A DNA stretch of 64,000 nucleotides from Methylocella sp. (GTDB taxonomy: Bacteria > Pseudomonadota > Alphaproteobacteria > Rhizobiales > Beijerinckiaceae), in NCBI GenBank assembly GCA_037200525.1, contig JBBCGG010000001.1, positions 2,460,501 through 2,524,500 of the forward strand, given 5' to 3'. The translations under genes were made by a program, and so were the position numbers. A model generated the notes under the pieces. The model made no database searches. It was given only the letters and a program-made list of their open reading frames with translations, and was not told the DNA's origin. Positions 28,195 to 37,660 of the stretch are shown here, piece by piece. Position 1 is the stretch's first letter. Each line of letters begins with the position of its first letter.

Positions 28195-30290
28195 TCTGCG
28201 GCTTCTTGCACTGGCCCGGCGCATCCCCGAACTTCGTCGGCGAGGCTCAATTGATTGTTGATGTCGTTTAGTTCTTTGTCAGCAAACCCGAGCGAAACGC
28301 CGCCGTTTTCATCCTCAATCGGAACGCGGTTACGGCCAACAGAGATCGAGCGGTCAAGATCAGCGAACATAGCGTCATGGGTTTTAGGATCGACGAAAGC
28401 CTTATCGATTGCTTCAGGAGCCGACGCCTGCGCCGTCATCGCTGTGACATTCTGCTCTTTGGCGATAGGTCGAATCGACTCGACGGCGCGAGGTGCGATC
28501 TCCTCCGGTGATCCCGCGATCCCCTCGGCGAACGATCTAAGGTTGCCAGCGATCCGGTTTTTCGTCGCGGGCTTCGTCATAGCCTCATCGCGATAAAACA
28601 TGCGCGCAGCCTGGGTCGCAGTGTCCGAGGCGAAGCTATCGTGAAGCTCATCCCAAATAGACGTTCCTTTGTCCTTGGCGGCGCGCACCGCGGCGGCGGC
28701 CTGCAATACGTCTGGCGTGATATCGTGACCCGGCAATGCCGTGCCATCAGAAACAGCGTCTTTGATCCGGCCCCACTCTGGTGCAACTTCGGACAGCGCC
28801 TCGCCGATCGCCTGGATATGCTTATCGGGATGACCGATGAGGCCGCTAACGCTGGTCTGGTCGCCATAGGCTTTGACGATCGGATCTTCGCGAACGGGAG
28901 CTTCGGGGATGAGCGGCGCATTATTTCGGGCAGCGTTGATCTCTGGTCCAAGCCGCGCCCGCTCTGTCGTCTTGTCGAGAAGCCGCATCCGAACCAGATT
29001 TTCCCGATCGTCGAGCGCCTGCTGGCTCGACTCGCCGATGCCCACATTCTCGCTTTGTAGGCGGTCGATCTCGTCGCGGATATCCTGCGCGGCCGGCGAG
29101 GATCTGCGCTTTCCCGTAAATGCGGCAAGTTGGCTCTGAAGATCGGCAATGCGCTCGCCGCCAAGATCGGCAGGACCGGCGGCGCGCTCTTCGGCGATCC
29201 GCGCCAGTTCCGCGCGACCCTGGGCAATGTCCGAGTCAAGACCATCTGCGCGTTGATACAGATCTGGAAATGCCGCACGCGCCGAGGCGTCGAGTTGCTG
29301 CACGTGGTCGGGGATGGTCCGCGCATGGTCCGCAGCCGAGGCCGGAAGCTCTGGCGTCTGTCCCGTCATAAGGTCGTTTTCGATCTTCGTCACCGCTTCG
29401 CCATGTGCGGCCGCGCCATCGACGCCAGTCCTGAAGGGGTTGTTCGCCGCGATATCCTGCACGCGCTCCGCGACATTGGCGGCATCTTGAAGCTCGGGCG
29501 CTACGCGAGCGGCAACGTCGGGCGCCGTGGTGCGAAGACTTCTCCAGATCGCCCCGGCGCCCATGCCGAGAAATTTGCCGCCGAGATCAAGCGCCACGCC
29601 GCCAAGCCCAGCCGTCGCGATCTCCTCCGCCGAATCTCCGAACCCGTATTCAGGTTTTACGGCCCTCTTGTAATTAAAGGTGAGCGCTTCCTGCGCGGCC
29701 TGCTGGGCGGCCATCGAAGTGCCGGTCAGCAGCGCCGAGCGCAATAACCCGTTGCCTTCCGGCAACGTAGTCAGCGCTGCGATGTTCAGACCGGCGGTGA
29801 CGGGATCCGAGAATTGCGCGCCAAGGCCAGCTGCAATCCCGGCAATTCCTGATCCAAATCCCTGCGCGCCCTGGCTGATCCTGGCGACGTTCTGTTGGGC
29901 GGCGCGCGCCTTGGCGAGCCCCGATTGATATAGGGTGTCATTGTCGGGGAAATTCAGCGAGGGATCGTTGAACTTTTCTGCAAGATCTTGCGTCCGGTCC
30001 TGAACCTGATCGAGCGCGCCTTGCTGGTCTCCAGCTCCCAGGAAGAACATTTTCGCGCCGCTGCGATAGGGATTGGGCAGGCGCTCTCCGGTGACTTGCT
30101 CGACGCGATCTAAATGGTCCTGCGCCGCGTCGGCCATATTGTTGACCGACGCCATGACGGTATCGTTGCGCGTGCTGGCGTCCCACGCAGCGGAAAATGC
30201 CTGCGTCGGCGTTGTCTCGATGGTCTGCGCCGGCATGCGCGCCGCCGCGGCGTCGCCGTCTTGCTGCTCGGTTTGAAAGCTATCGAGCAT
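28191..30290 (-). CDS. phage internal virion-like protein
   Basis: 699 residues from ATG 30290 with AGGGG ~8 bases upstream; a TTG at 30296 overlapping the previous stop is the alternative. The N-terminal third has Gly/Ala-rich hydrophobic segments (GFGSGIAGIAAGLGAQFSDP, GLGGVALDLGGKFLGMGAGA) that could insert into a membrane. The middle is coiled-coil-like (ERIADLQSQLAAF, DEIDRLQSENVG). This is the build of an ejection protein lying between the transglycosylase protein and the larger partner. No enzymatic motif seen. Confidence 0.6.
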   Translation of the reverse strand: MLDSFQTEQQDGDAAAARMPAQTIETTPTQAFSAAWDASTRNDTVMASVNNMADAAQDHLDRVEQVTGERLPNPYRSGAKMFFLGAGDQQGALDQVQDRTQDLAEKFNDPSLNFPDNDTLYQSGLAKARAAQQNVARISQGAQGFGSGIAGIAAGLGAQFSDPVTAGLNIAALTTLPEGNGLLRSALLTGTSMAAQQAAQEALTFNYKRAVKPEYGFGDSAEEIATAGLGGVALDLGGKFLGMGAGAIWRSLRTTAPDVAARVAPELQDAANVAERVQDIAANNPFRTGVDGAAAHGEAVTKIENDLMTGQTPELPASAADHARTIPDHVQQLDASARAAFPDLYQRADGLDSDIAQGRAELARIAEERAAGPADLGGERIADLQSQLAAFTGKRRSSPAAQDIRDEIDRLQSENVGIGESSQQALDDRENLVRMRLLDKTTERARLGPEINAARNNAPLIPEAPVREDPIVKAYGDQTSVSGLIGHPDKHIQAIGEALSEVAPEWGRIKDAVSDGTALPGHDITPDVLQAAAAVRAAKDKGTSIWDELHDSFASDTATQAARMFYRDEAMTKPATKNRIAGNLRSFAEGIAGSPEEIAPRAVESIRPIAKEQNVTAMTAQASAPEAIDKAFVDPKTHDAMFADLDRSISVGRNRVPIEDENGGVSLGFADKELNDINNQLSLADEVRGCAGPVQEAAE

Positions 30291-30292
30291 GG

Positions 30293-33256
30293 TCAAAGGC
30301 CCCTGTTATTCGAGGGGGCGCCAAACCCGCCGCCGGTCTTGCTGGCAAGGCTCATCGGGGGCTGTTCGACAGCATTCGACGTATCGTCACCGAGATATGG
30401 CCCGACGCTCGGACGGTTCATGGCTGATCGAAGATCGAGGACAAATGCGCCGCCGTCCGCATTCTGAAGATATTGGCGCGCCTTGTCGTCTCCTGAGAAC
30501 ACGCGATAGGTTCCCTCGCCGCGCGATTCAAGCCGCCAGTTCGAGCCTCTGAAAATGCCGCCCAGGGAGGGTTTAAGCGCCGCCGCCGGGAAGGTTGAAC
30601 CGTCCGCCGTCTTCGCGCCCCTAAAGTCATCATCGGTCAAGCCGATAACCGCGGCCTGAAGCTGTCCCGCATTCGCGCCATAGGTCGGCGCGATCACGTT
30701 CGAACCGCGATAGCTCAGAATGCCGCCGGTCACTGCGTCGACAGAGGACTTCCAACGGTCTGAATTGAATACCTGGCTAGTGTCGCCTGTCTTGGCTGAT
30801 TGCGCAGCATAATAGGCCTCTGCCGCGTTCTGCACCGCGCCGCGGATAACCGGCGACGGGAAATCGTTGGCGGGGAACGTCCGCATGGTATTCATTTGGA
30901 TGTCGGCGGCTTTCGGCGCGAGGCGCGGTTCGGTTTGGAGAAGAGCGGCGCCCTGCACAATGTCCGTCGCCGCCGCGGGCGCGTAGCGATTGACAGAACC
31001 GGCGACCGTGAAGATCTGCCCAGCCTTCCCGGTTTGACCGATAGCCGCTAGCGTCGCCTTTTGCTGCGCTTCCGGCAAGTTTGAAATCGCTCCCATGAGG
31101 CCCATGCGCTGATCTAGCGGACCGTTCGCCACCACGTCTTTGACTTGGTCGATCTCCTTAGGGGCGACCACCGATTGCGGAACGCCAGTCTTCGTTGATA
31201 GTGCGGAAGCGGCGGCACTGCGCGCCGAGAGGGCAGCAGCAACGGCATCCGGCCCCTGCGTGAAGTCGAGCAGAGGAACAGGGGCCGCTATGCCGCGCTT
31301 GGCCGCATATTGAAACGGATTGTTTTTGAACTCGTCTTGGCTCTTCTTGAAGATCTCGTTTGCCGTGCTCGCGATTTGCATATGTGTCAGATCGGCGCCC
31401 TGCTGAGCTCGTGAATAATCATCGAGGAAAGCCTGTCCCTCCGCCTGCTGCATTGATGACGCGATCTGCGCGACATGAGCTGCCGCGACCGTCTGTAAGT
31501 GCTCCTGGTAATGCTGTTGGATCGTTGGATCAGTGCTTGTGCGTCCGATTTGGTCGATCTGCGCGAAGACCTGCGGCGACGGAGTATTGCCATTTTTGAT
31601 CTGGGCATCGGCCTGCGTGAGCAAATTCGCGTAGAGATTCGAACGCATCTTTTGATCGCTCGCGACCTGGCGCAGCGCTTCCGAGCCAAGGAACGGGTTA
31701 GCGGCTAACTCTTGCGGCGTGAATGGGACGCCATTGACGCTCGCCGGCGCGCCGCCGGCGAGCCGGCCCGTCACATCAGCTACATAGGAGGATGTGGTTT
31801 TTCCTGTCGGATCGGCGCTGTTCCGGATATATGGCGTAGGGCTGCCAACCGGCGCAACGTTCGCCGGCCCCGAGAAATAGGCCACAGCCACGCGCGCAGC
31901 GTCACCGTTATAGCGCGTGTAATAGTCGTGAATGATCCGCTTGCTGACCGCAAGATTATCGGCTGGATTGTTGATGTTTTCGCCGGGGTTCGCATATTGG
32001 GCAAAGGTCGCGGGCTCGATTTGCCCAATCCCCTTGGCTCCCGTCGAGCTGGTCGCAGCATTCGGGTTCCCGCCCGATTCCTGTCCGATGATTGCGCCGT
32101 GAACCTGTTCAAGCGACGGCGCACCGCCGACGCCCATTTGCGCCGCCTGCTGGTTCGGCGTCAGACCGGGCATGGCCCGATGAAATCGGTTCACCTGTTC
32201 GAGGGCATTGAATTGCTGAACGGCCGCGGGATCGCCGGTATTCTTGGCCGACTGGCGCATATCGTCCCAAACGGGACCGGGCAGCGTCCCGCCGGCTGCG
32301 ATGACATCTCGCGCCTGCTGCATCTTTTGCGAATTGGCTTGGATGGCGACCGAGTTTTGGTTCGTCAGGAAGCTGATTCGAGCGTCCACCATCCTTTTTG
32401 CAACGGCGCGATCAGCGTCTGAAAATCCGCTGATCTTGTCGATTGAATCATAGGCATCTTTCTGCGCCATGATCATGCCGCGCGACTGAGCGACTGCATC
32501 GACATGACCGATAATTGCATCTCCGGAGACCGCATTGGTCGCTTCCGTGCGCAGATTATCGACCACGGCTTTCGGCATCTGATAGAGCGAATTGACCTCA
32601 AGCGCGTCGTGGAGCGAAGCGAGCTGCGCCTTTTTCTGCTCGAAAACTGGCCCACTGGTCACGCCGGAAGAGGCCATCTGGCTTAGATCGGTTATCGTCG
32701 CCTGTCTTTGCGCAAGGAGATCGTCTTTCGCGTTCGAAACGTCAACTCTCGCTTTTTGATCAACGAGACTGTGGTAATTCTGGTCGAAAAGTGAATCTGC
32801 ATTGGCAAGTAGCGTCTGACCGATCGCGCTAGGCCCATAGGCCGCCTGAGAGGCTGCGCGGTAGCTTGCGTAAGCTGCTTTGAAGGCGGCAGGATCGCCG
32901 TCATGCTGGGCGCGCATGTCAGCCAGATCAGCTGATGTATTAAGTTGTCCGCGGGCTACCGTCCCGGCCAAAACGGCATGCTCATATTCGTCACCAGCCT
33001 TACCCAGGATCACGCTGGTCTGCGGCGTCAGTATTTGGATTTGGCCGCTCGGATCGCGGGTGACGGAGGCATTCTGCGCATCTTCTCGGCCCGCTTGTTC
33101 GGCCAGCGGTACGGCAACATCCTCGAGCCCCGGTCCGAGCTGTTCCGCGCCTTGCGCAACGAAGTCGGCAGAGCGGGTCACGTCGCCGCCGGACACGCGC
33201 GAGGTCGGATCTTCTGCGGTGATGTCGCCCTGCTGTGGAATATTTACGAGAGCCAT
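30293..33256 (-). CDS. phage internal virion protein with lytic transglycosylase domain
   Basis: 987 residues. Long helical N-terminus, then at ~390-480 an SLT-type lysozyme-like domain: HGAIIGQESGGNPNAATSS (catalytic Glu), TGAKGIGQIEPATFAQYA, and VAYFSGP. Such a domain in a ~1,000-residue virion protein is typical of podovirus ejection proteins, which open the peptidoglycan during DNA entry. The start MALVNIPQQGDIT sits behind a 21-base block (33246-33266 region) repeated at the start of the next gene upstream. The stop overlaps the TTG of the following gene. Confidence 0.8.
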   Translation of the reverse strand: MALVNIPQQGDITAEDPTSRVSGGDVTRSADFVAQGAEQLGPGLEDVAVPLAEQAGREDAQNASVTRDPSGQIQILTPQTSVILGKAGDEYEHAVLAGTVARGQLNTSADLADMRAQHDGDPAAFKAAYASYRAASQAAYGPSAIGQTLLANADSLFDQNYHSLVDQKARVDVSNAKDDLLAQRQATITDLSQMASSGVTSGPVFEQKKAQLASLHDALEVNSLYQMPKAVVDNLRTEATNAVSGDAIIGHVDAVAQSRGMIMAQKDAYDSIDKISGFSDADRAVAKRMVDARISFLTNQNSVAIQANSQKMQQARDVIAAGGTLPGPVWDDMRQSAKNTGDPAAVQQFNALEQVNRFHRAMPGLTPNQQAAQMGVGGAPSLEQVHGAIIGQESGGNPNAATSSTGAKGIGQIEPATFAQYANPGENINNPADNLAVSKRIIHDYYTRYNGDAARVAVAYFSGPANVAPVGSPTPYIRNSADPTGKTTSSYVADVTGRLAGGAPASVNGVPFTPQELAANPFLGSEALRQVASDQKMRSNLYANLLTQADAQIKNGNTPSPQVFAQIDQIGRTSTDPTIQQHYQEHLQTVAAAHVAQIASSMQQAEGQAFLDDYSRAQQGADLTHMQIASTANEIFKKSQDEFKNNPFQYAAKRGIAAPVPLLDFTQGPDAVAAALSARSAAASALSTKTGVPQSVVAPKEIDQVKDVVANGPLDQRMGLMGAISNLPEAQQKATLAAIGQTGKAGQIFTVAGSVNRYAPAAATDIVQGAALLQTEPRLAPKAADIQMNTMRTFPANDFPSPVIRGAVQNAAEAYYAAQSAKTGDTSQVFNSDRWKSSVDAVTGGILSYRGSNVIAPTYGANAGQLQAAVIGLTDDDFRGAKTADGSTFPAAALKPSLGGIFRGSNWRLESRGEGTYRVFSGDDKARQYLQNADGGAFVLDLRSAMNRPSVGPYLGDDTSNAVEQPPMSLASKTGGGFGAPSNNRGL

Positions 33257-33269
33257 CGGGGAATCCTGT

Positions 33270-33692
33270 TCAATGAAAAGCCGGGCGTGGCGCGCCGAGT
33301 TGATGAAGACAGTCCTCCACGAGGCCTATGAGCCGGACGCGCTCAGATTCCGTGAACGATCCGCACATAATCAAAACGTCGTGGTCGGCTCGCGTAAGAG
33401 CTGCGTCGTCGGTCTCCAGAAACATCGCACGCGCGGTGCTGGCCATTATGATATCGAGGGTCTTTGCGATGAATGCCGCGTCGTCAGCGTTGCGCGCGGC
33501 CTCGGTGTAGCCTTGGCGCGGGTCCGCAACCTTTTGATCGAGCAACTTCCGTCGCTCTTCGCGCGCCGCTATCCCCTGCCATCTGTTCATCATCAGACTG
33601 TGAGCAAGTTCCATCATAGTGGATTCGATGAAATCGAGCCGCAAGGCCTGCGTATAACCCCAGCGTTGGTGCGAAGTGGTTTCGAGAGCCAT
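33270..33692 (-). CDS. small phage protein of unknown function
   Basis: 140 residues, MALETTSHQRWGYTQALRLD. Helical, with ESTMMELAHSLMMNRWQGIA and a Leu-rich end. Lies between the glycine-rich virion protein and the transglycosylase protein, with 13- and 9-base gaps. I do not recognise a family. Its ribosome-site/start block is nearly identical to that of the gene that follows. Confidence 0.6.
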   Translation of the reverse strand: MALETTSHQRWGYTQALRLDFIESTMMELAHSLMMNRWQGIAAREERRKLLDQKVADPRQGYTEAARNADDAAFIAKTLDIIMASTARAMFLETDDAALTRADHDVLIMCGSFTESERVRLIGLVEDCLHQLGAPRPAFH

Positions 33693-33701
33693 CGGGGAAT
33701 C

Positions 33702-34118
33702 CTATAGCAGACCGAGGAGGGCCGGGGCTGCGGACGCCAAGCCGCCGAGAGCCTTACCAGCGCCGCCGAGCAACCCACCAAGCAACGCGTTATTCGCGCT
33801 TTGCGTGTAGAACTGCGCCGCATCCTGATCCTGTTGTGACTGTGCGTCGATATTCTGCACCTTTTGCGAGATCTGTTGCTGACCGGTCGTACGGACATTG
33901 TTTTCGATCGCCTCGCCGGTCGGGCTATCGCCCTCGACGTTCGCCGAAGCGCGCACCGCCTGAATATTATCGATCGACGTTTGCAAGTTCCGGGACATGA
34001 ATGTCGAGGTCTGCAAGGCCTTGATCTGGCCGAACTGCGACGCGCGCTCTGCTTGCTGCGCCTGAAACTCCGATCCCTCGGCATTCGCATTGCCCTGCTG
34101 GACTGCGCCAAAGACGCC
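33702..34118 (-). pseudogene. phage internal virion-like protein, 5' end lost at IS833 copy 2
   Basis: The frame is open right up to the IS edge: GVFGAVQQGNANAEGSEFQA, QQAERASQFGQIKALQTSTF, then a helical part (QKVQNIDAQSQQDQDAAQFY) and a hydrophobic glycine-rich tail LLGGLLGGAGKALGGLASAA. This is the composition of a small (T7 gp14-type) ejection protein. Any start codon before 34118 is gone; the TTG at 34016 is internal. About 138 residues remain. Confidence 0.65.
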
Positions 34119-34120
34119 TA

Positions 34121-34953
34121 GGCTCAGGACCTATTAAATTTGCCTGAGATGTGATTCCTGGTCTCCGCATGGGGAGGCTGGGATGAGTGATTTGTTTTTG
34201 TTGGGCGAGCGGCAGATGGCGCGGCTTGCGCCGCATTTTCCTCTGTCGCATGGCGTTCCGCGGGTTGACGACCGTCGGGTGGTCAGCGGAATCGTCTATG
34301 TGATCCGCAACGGCCTGCAATGGAAAGATGCGCCCAAGGATTACGGGCCGCACAAGACGCTTTACAATCGCTTCATCCGCTGGAGCCGGCTCGGCGTCTT
34401 CGACCGCATATTCGCCGCGCTCGCTGGCGAAGGTCCAAAGCCCGAGCGCATCATGATCGACGCCACGCATCTGAAGGCGCATCGCACAGCGGCGAGCCTG
34501 CTCAAAAAGGGGCTCTTCCCCGCCGTATCGGGCGCACGAAAGGCGGACTGAACTCGAAGCTCCACGTCGTTTGCGACGGCGCCGGCAAGCCCCTCGTCAT
34601 GTTGCTCTCGGAGGGCCAGATGAGCGACCACAAGGGCGCGCGGCTGATGCTCAAGGCTTTACCGCCCGCTTCAATGTTGATCGCCGACAGGGGCTACGAC
34701 AGCAACTGGTTCCGCGCCGCGCTGAAGGCCAGGGGCGTCGAGCCCTGCATCCCGCCAACCAGAAGCCGCAAGCTTCCCATTGCCTATGACAAGACGCTCT
34801 ACCGCCAGCGTCACAAAATCGAGAACATGTTCGCCAAGCTCAAGGACTGGCGGCGCATCGCAACCCGCTATGATCGATGCGCCCACACCTTCTTCTCCGC
34901 CATCTGCATCGCAGCCGCCGTCCTCTTCTATCTCAATCAATGAGTCCTGAGCC
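34121..34953 (+). mobile_element. IS5-family 833-bp insertion sequence, copy 2
   Basis: Same as copy 1. TA at 34119-34120 and 34954-34955. The host gene on the left reads leftward and the one on the right reads rightward, both lacking 5' ends, so this is a deletion junction and not a simple insertion. Confidence 0.93.
34183..34943 (+). CDS. IS5-family transposase OrfA/OrfB, copy 2
   Basis: OrfA 34183-34551 and OrfB (-1 frame) to 34943, as in copy 1; one base differs (Ala-Arg for Ala-Cys in an overlapping frame, near 34667). Intact. Confidence 0.9.
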
Positions 34954-34955
34954 TA

Positions 34956-35648
34956 GCCCCTGTCGCGGGTGATATCGAGGCAGCTCGATCAGCGGCGCAC
35001 GCAATGGGCCGCCACGGTGCTGCCTTGTGTTATGCGCTCCAATTCGAAACAGCGGCTCGGCAATGGGACATCGTAGGCCAATGGGTTCCACTTTCGGATC
35101 CGCGACCTTCCACCATTATCGGAGGAGGCCAGAAGTGGATCGGGCCGACCTGGGCCGCCATTGACGCCAATATGGTCCTGACCCTGACGCCGACGAAAAC
35201 CGAAAAGACCACCGCGAAGCGGACGCACATCGACCTTAAGCTTTGCCCTATGGTCGTGGATGAGCTTGCCTTGATCCCTCCGGAATCGCGGACCGGGCCG
35301 CTGATCATCAACGAAAATACCGGCTTTCCGTATGGGGAGGTAGCATTCCAGCGCGCCTGGCGGATGGTTAGAGATCGCGCTGGCTTATCTCCCAAGCTAT
35401 GGAACCGAGACATCCGCGCCGGGGGGATCACTGAAGGCGGCGAGGCTGGCGCGAGCTCAGACGATCGCGCCAAACTCGCCGGGCATTCTAGCCGAAATAT
35501 GACACGCTCGGTCTACGACCGCGATGTTCTTGCAGGCTCCAATCGCGTCGCTATGGCGCGGGCGGCGTTTCGGGAGAGACAGCGCGATGGAGGCGAGAGA
35601 CATGACAAAGTTGATCGATCGGAGGGTGAGCTTTTGCCCCAAGATTGA
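34956..35648 (+). pseudogene. phage integrase (tyrosine recombinase), N-terminus lost at IS833
   Basis: Open from the IS edge: AGDIEAARSAAHAMGRHGAA, LCYALQFETAARQWDIVGQW, and the catalytic part with RDIRAGGITEG, GHSSRNMTRSVYDRDVL (HxxR and the Tyr). The N-terminal arm-binding and core-binding parts are missing. Active-site elements visible: Arg and His-x-x-Arg in the second half. An ATG at 35004 is internal to the domain. It points away from the virion genes and marks the right part of the prophage. Confidence 0.8.
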
Positions 35649-35909
35649 TTCGGGCCTTCCGCCCCTGTTCGGTCAGCGATAGAGCCGCCCGGCGACAGCG
35701 AAAGCCGCTGCGCGACGCCGTCCGAAGGGCATCCGGTACGTCCGTACAACTTTGCGAGTCCCGAACGACCTGGGAATCAGCTACAGGTGGACCCTGCATT
35801 TTAATCACCGAGACATTTCAGCGGAAGAACAGCCGAAGAAGCAACTGTCGGGCAAAAGAGTGAGGGCCAGTCGTAGACAACTTGAGCCGCTGGAGCGACG
35901 ACAGTATAA

Positions 35910-36353
35910 TCACTTGCCCTTTCGCTTCGCCCGTGCGTCCAACACCGCCTTCGCCTTGCGCCACTTGCGCCACCTCGTCTTCGCGGCATGGCTGGCTGAT
36001 TTACGGCGCTGTTCTCGCGTCGTGTTATTGACGTACGCGCGGCCGCCTTTCGCTCCCGATTTTTTTCGGACTATTTTGTAATTCTCGACGTAATTTCCTG
36101 ATCCGTCTGCGGTATCGCCATGCGGAGGTGCGGTTGGCATAGCCGCGATGGCGATTCCCAAGACGCCAAGGATCGGTCCAAGGGAATAGCCGCTAAAATA
36201 CTTGGCGCCACTTTCGATCTTGCCGGTCAGGCCACCTGGCATGCCTGCCAGTTCGTCGACGGCAAGCTGAGAGAGCCCGAGTGGCTTCCGCCGCGTCGCG
36301 ATGAGAGTGCGGAGCTCGACGTAATCCGACGCAATGCCGATGATCTCGTTCAT
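35910..36353 (-). CDS. helix-turn-helix protein with basic C-terminus
   Basis: 147 residues. RKPLGLSQLAVDELAGMPGG then LTGKIESGAKYFSGYSLGPI reads as an XRE-like helix-turn-helix, related to the 24284-24664 protein. The C-terminal half is strongly basic (TTREQRRKSASHAAKTRWRK), as in some phage and plasmid proteins. The 261 bases between it and the integrase end hold no gene. Function unknown. Confidence 0.6.
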   Translation of the reverse strand: MNEIIGIASDYVELRTLIATRRKPLGLSQLAVDELAGMPGGLTGKIESGAKYFSGYSLGPILGVLGIAIAAMPTAPPHGDTADGSGNYVENYKIVRKKSGAKGGRAYVNNTTREQRRKSASHAAKTRWRKWRKAKAVLDARAKRKGK

Positions 36354-36376
36354 CTCGCTTTCATACTCTAGACTGC

Positions 36377-37066
36377 CTAGTCGCCGGCGGCCAAAAAAAG
36401 CGCCTCAAGTGCGTCACTGCGATCGCAGATATCCTCTACGCAGGCAAGATATCGCAGCCGTGCGGCTTCGTCCCCGGGTGTTGAGCATCGGTATTCGCAC
36501 AGCATCAACAACGCATTGGTCTCCGCCGCCGACGCGGCGGAGACCTCATGTTCGACGACGCCCAAACCGCTCAACCTTTTGGCTTCCTCATCCTGGGCGA
36601 AGAAGCGATCGACTCCGGCAACCGCCTCGTCCTTAACCGCGTCGCAGAGGTCGACGTATTGCTGGAGCCTTTCGGGAGACCCGTGTTTGATTATCCATGA
36701 GTCGTCGGAACGGAATTGATGGGACTTGTTGATCTGCGCCTTAATGGCCGCATGATCGCGGCCTGCATGATAGTCCTTCCCGGCCGGGCTGAGAGGGGCA
36801 TACTCTGGAGGTGAATGCATGCGGTAAGCGACCTCGGCAGTAGCGAATTTTGACGACGCTTCCTCCACCGCGGCCCAAGTGCGGCGGTGCGTCTCGATCA
36901 AGCGCAATAACTCCGGCGAGACTGAGCCGCCCCGCGCCGCGGCCGCGACAGGCCCGGAGGCAAGCGCCGCGCTGCCGGCTATCCCCAACCCCACCTTTGC
37001 GAGGGCTGAGCGGCGGTTGAGATTTGGCAAGCCGGTATCGGCTGCCCGAACTGTGTTGTTCGGCAT
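36377..37066 (-). CDS. hypothetical protein with Tat-like signal
   Basis: 229 residues from ATG 37066 behind AAGGAG. The N-terminus NRRSALAKVGLGIAGSAALA then SGPVAAAARGG looks like a twin-arginine signal or at least an exported leader. The rest is soluble and helical (YVDLCDAVKDEAVAGVDRFF, ETNALLMLCEYRCST). Proteins with this look occur in Rhizobiales accessory DNA without an assigned role. Divergent from the helix-turn-helix gene at 37180. Confidence 0.6.
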   Translation of the reverse strand: MPNNTVRAADTGLPNLNRRSALAKVGLGIAGSAALASGPVAAAARGGSVSPELLRLIETHRRTWAAVEEASSKFATAEVAYRMHSPPEYAPLSPAGKDYHAGRDHAAIKAQINKSHQFRSDDSWIIKHGSPERLQQYVDLCDAVKDEAVAGVDRFFAQDEEAKRLSGLGVVEHEVSAASAAETNALLMLCEYRCSTPGDEAARLRYLACVEDICDRSDALEALFLAAGD

Positions 37067-37096
37067 TGCTGTTGCTCCTTGACTTTCTAAATCGCC

Positions 37097-37132
37097 TTGT
37101 GCGATCCCTAAGGAATAAGATAATCTCTAGGG
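37097..37132 (+). promoter_or_regulatory. candidate promoter in the divergent region
   Basis: TTGTGC (37097-37102), 16 bases, GATAAT (37119-37124), with an inverted CCCTA/TAGGG pair (37106-37110, 37128-37132) around the -10. Plausible start of the 37180 regulator gene and an autoregulatory site. Weak evidence. Confidence 0.3.
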
Positions 37133-37179
37133 GCTTGTCAACGCCGAAAGGCCACTTATTTATTCCTGAGGGCTCGAAT

Positions 37180-37599
37180 ATGATTACTAGCGAACAGGTA
37201 AGGGCTGCTCGTGGTCTCTTGCGATGGGATCAAAGTGACCTTAGCGACGCGTCTGGACTATCGCTCCCCACCGTTAAACGGCTTGAGCAATTGCCCGGCC
37301 CCCTTGCGGCGCAGGCGCGTACGGTCGACGCAATCGTTGCCGCCTTCTCCAGCGCGGGCGTGATCTTCGTTGAGGAAAATGGCGAAGGAGCGGGGGTCCG
37401 ACTGAAGAAGAAGCCCCCAGCAATCGGCGAGATCAACGAGAAGATCCAGGCGCTGGACGAGAAAATCGCCACGATCAAAGTTGACGGCGACCCCAGCCCT
37501 GAGATCGGGATGAATCGATTGAAAAAGGCGCTCGTGCAAAATGAACGGACGAAGCTTAAAAATCGCCGCGCGAAAATAAAGAAGGGTGAGCCGAAATAA
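37180..37599 (+). CDS. XRE-family helix-turn-helix regulator
   Basis: 139 residues from ATG 37180. ITSEQVRAARGLLRWDQSDL then SDASGLSLPTVKRLEQLPG is a canonical XRE helix-turn-helix. After FVEENGEGAGVRLKKK, a Lys/Glu-rich tail (EINEKIQALDEKIATIKVDG, NRRAKIKKG) follows. It divides from the Tat-like gene at 37066 and probably regulates it and itself. The next gene starts 61 bases on. Confidence 0.8.
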   Translation: MITSEQVRAARGLLRWDQSDLSDASGLSLPTVKRLEQLPGPLAAQARTVDAIVAAFSSAGVIFVEENGEGAGVRLKKKPPAIGEINEKIQALDEKIATIKVDGDPSPEIGMNRLKKALVQNERTKLKNRRAKIKKGEPK

Positions 37600-37660
37600 A
37601 TCCGCTCCCGCAGCGTTCATTGCGAGAACGGGCTGCAGTCGGCCGGAGGAAGGGATATCG

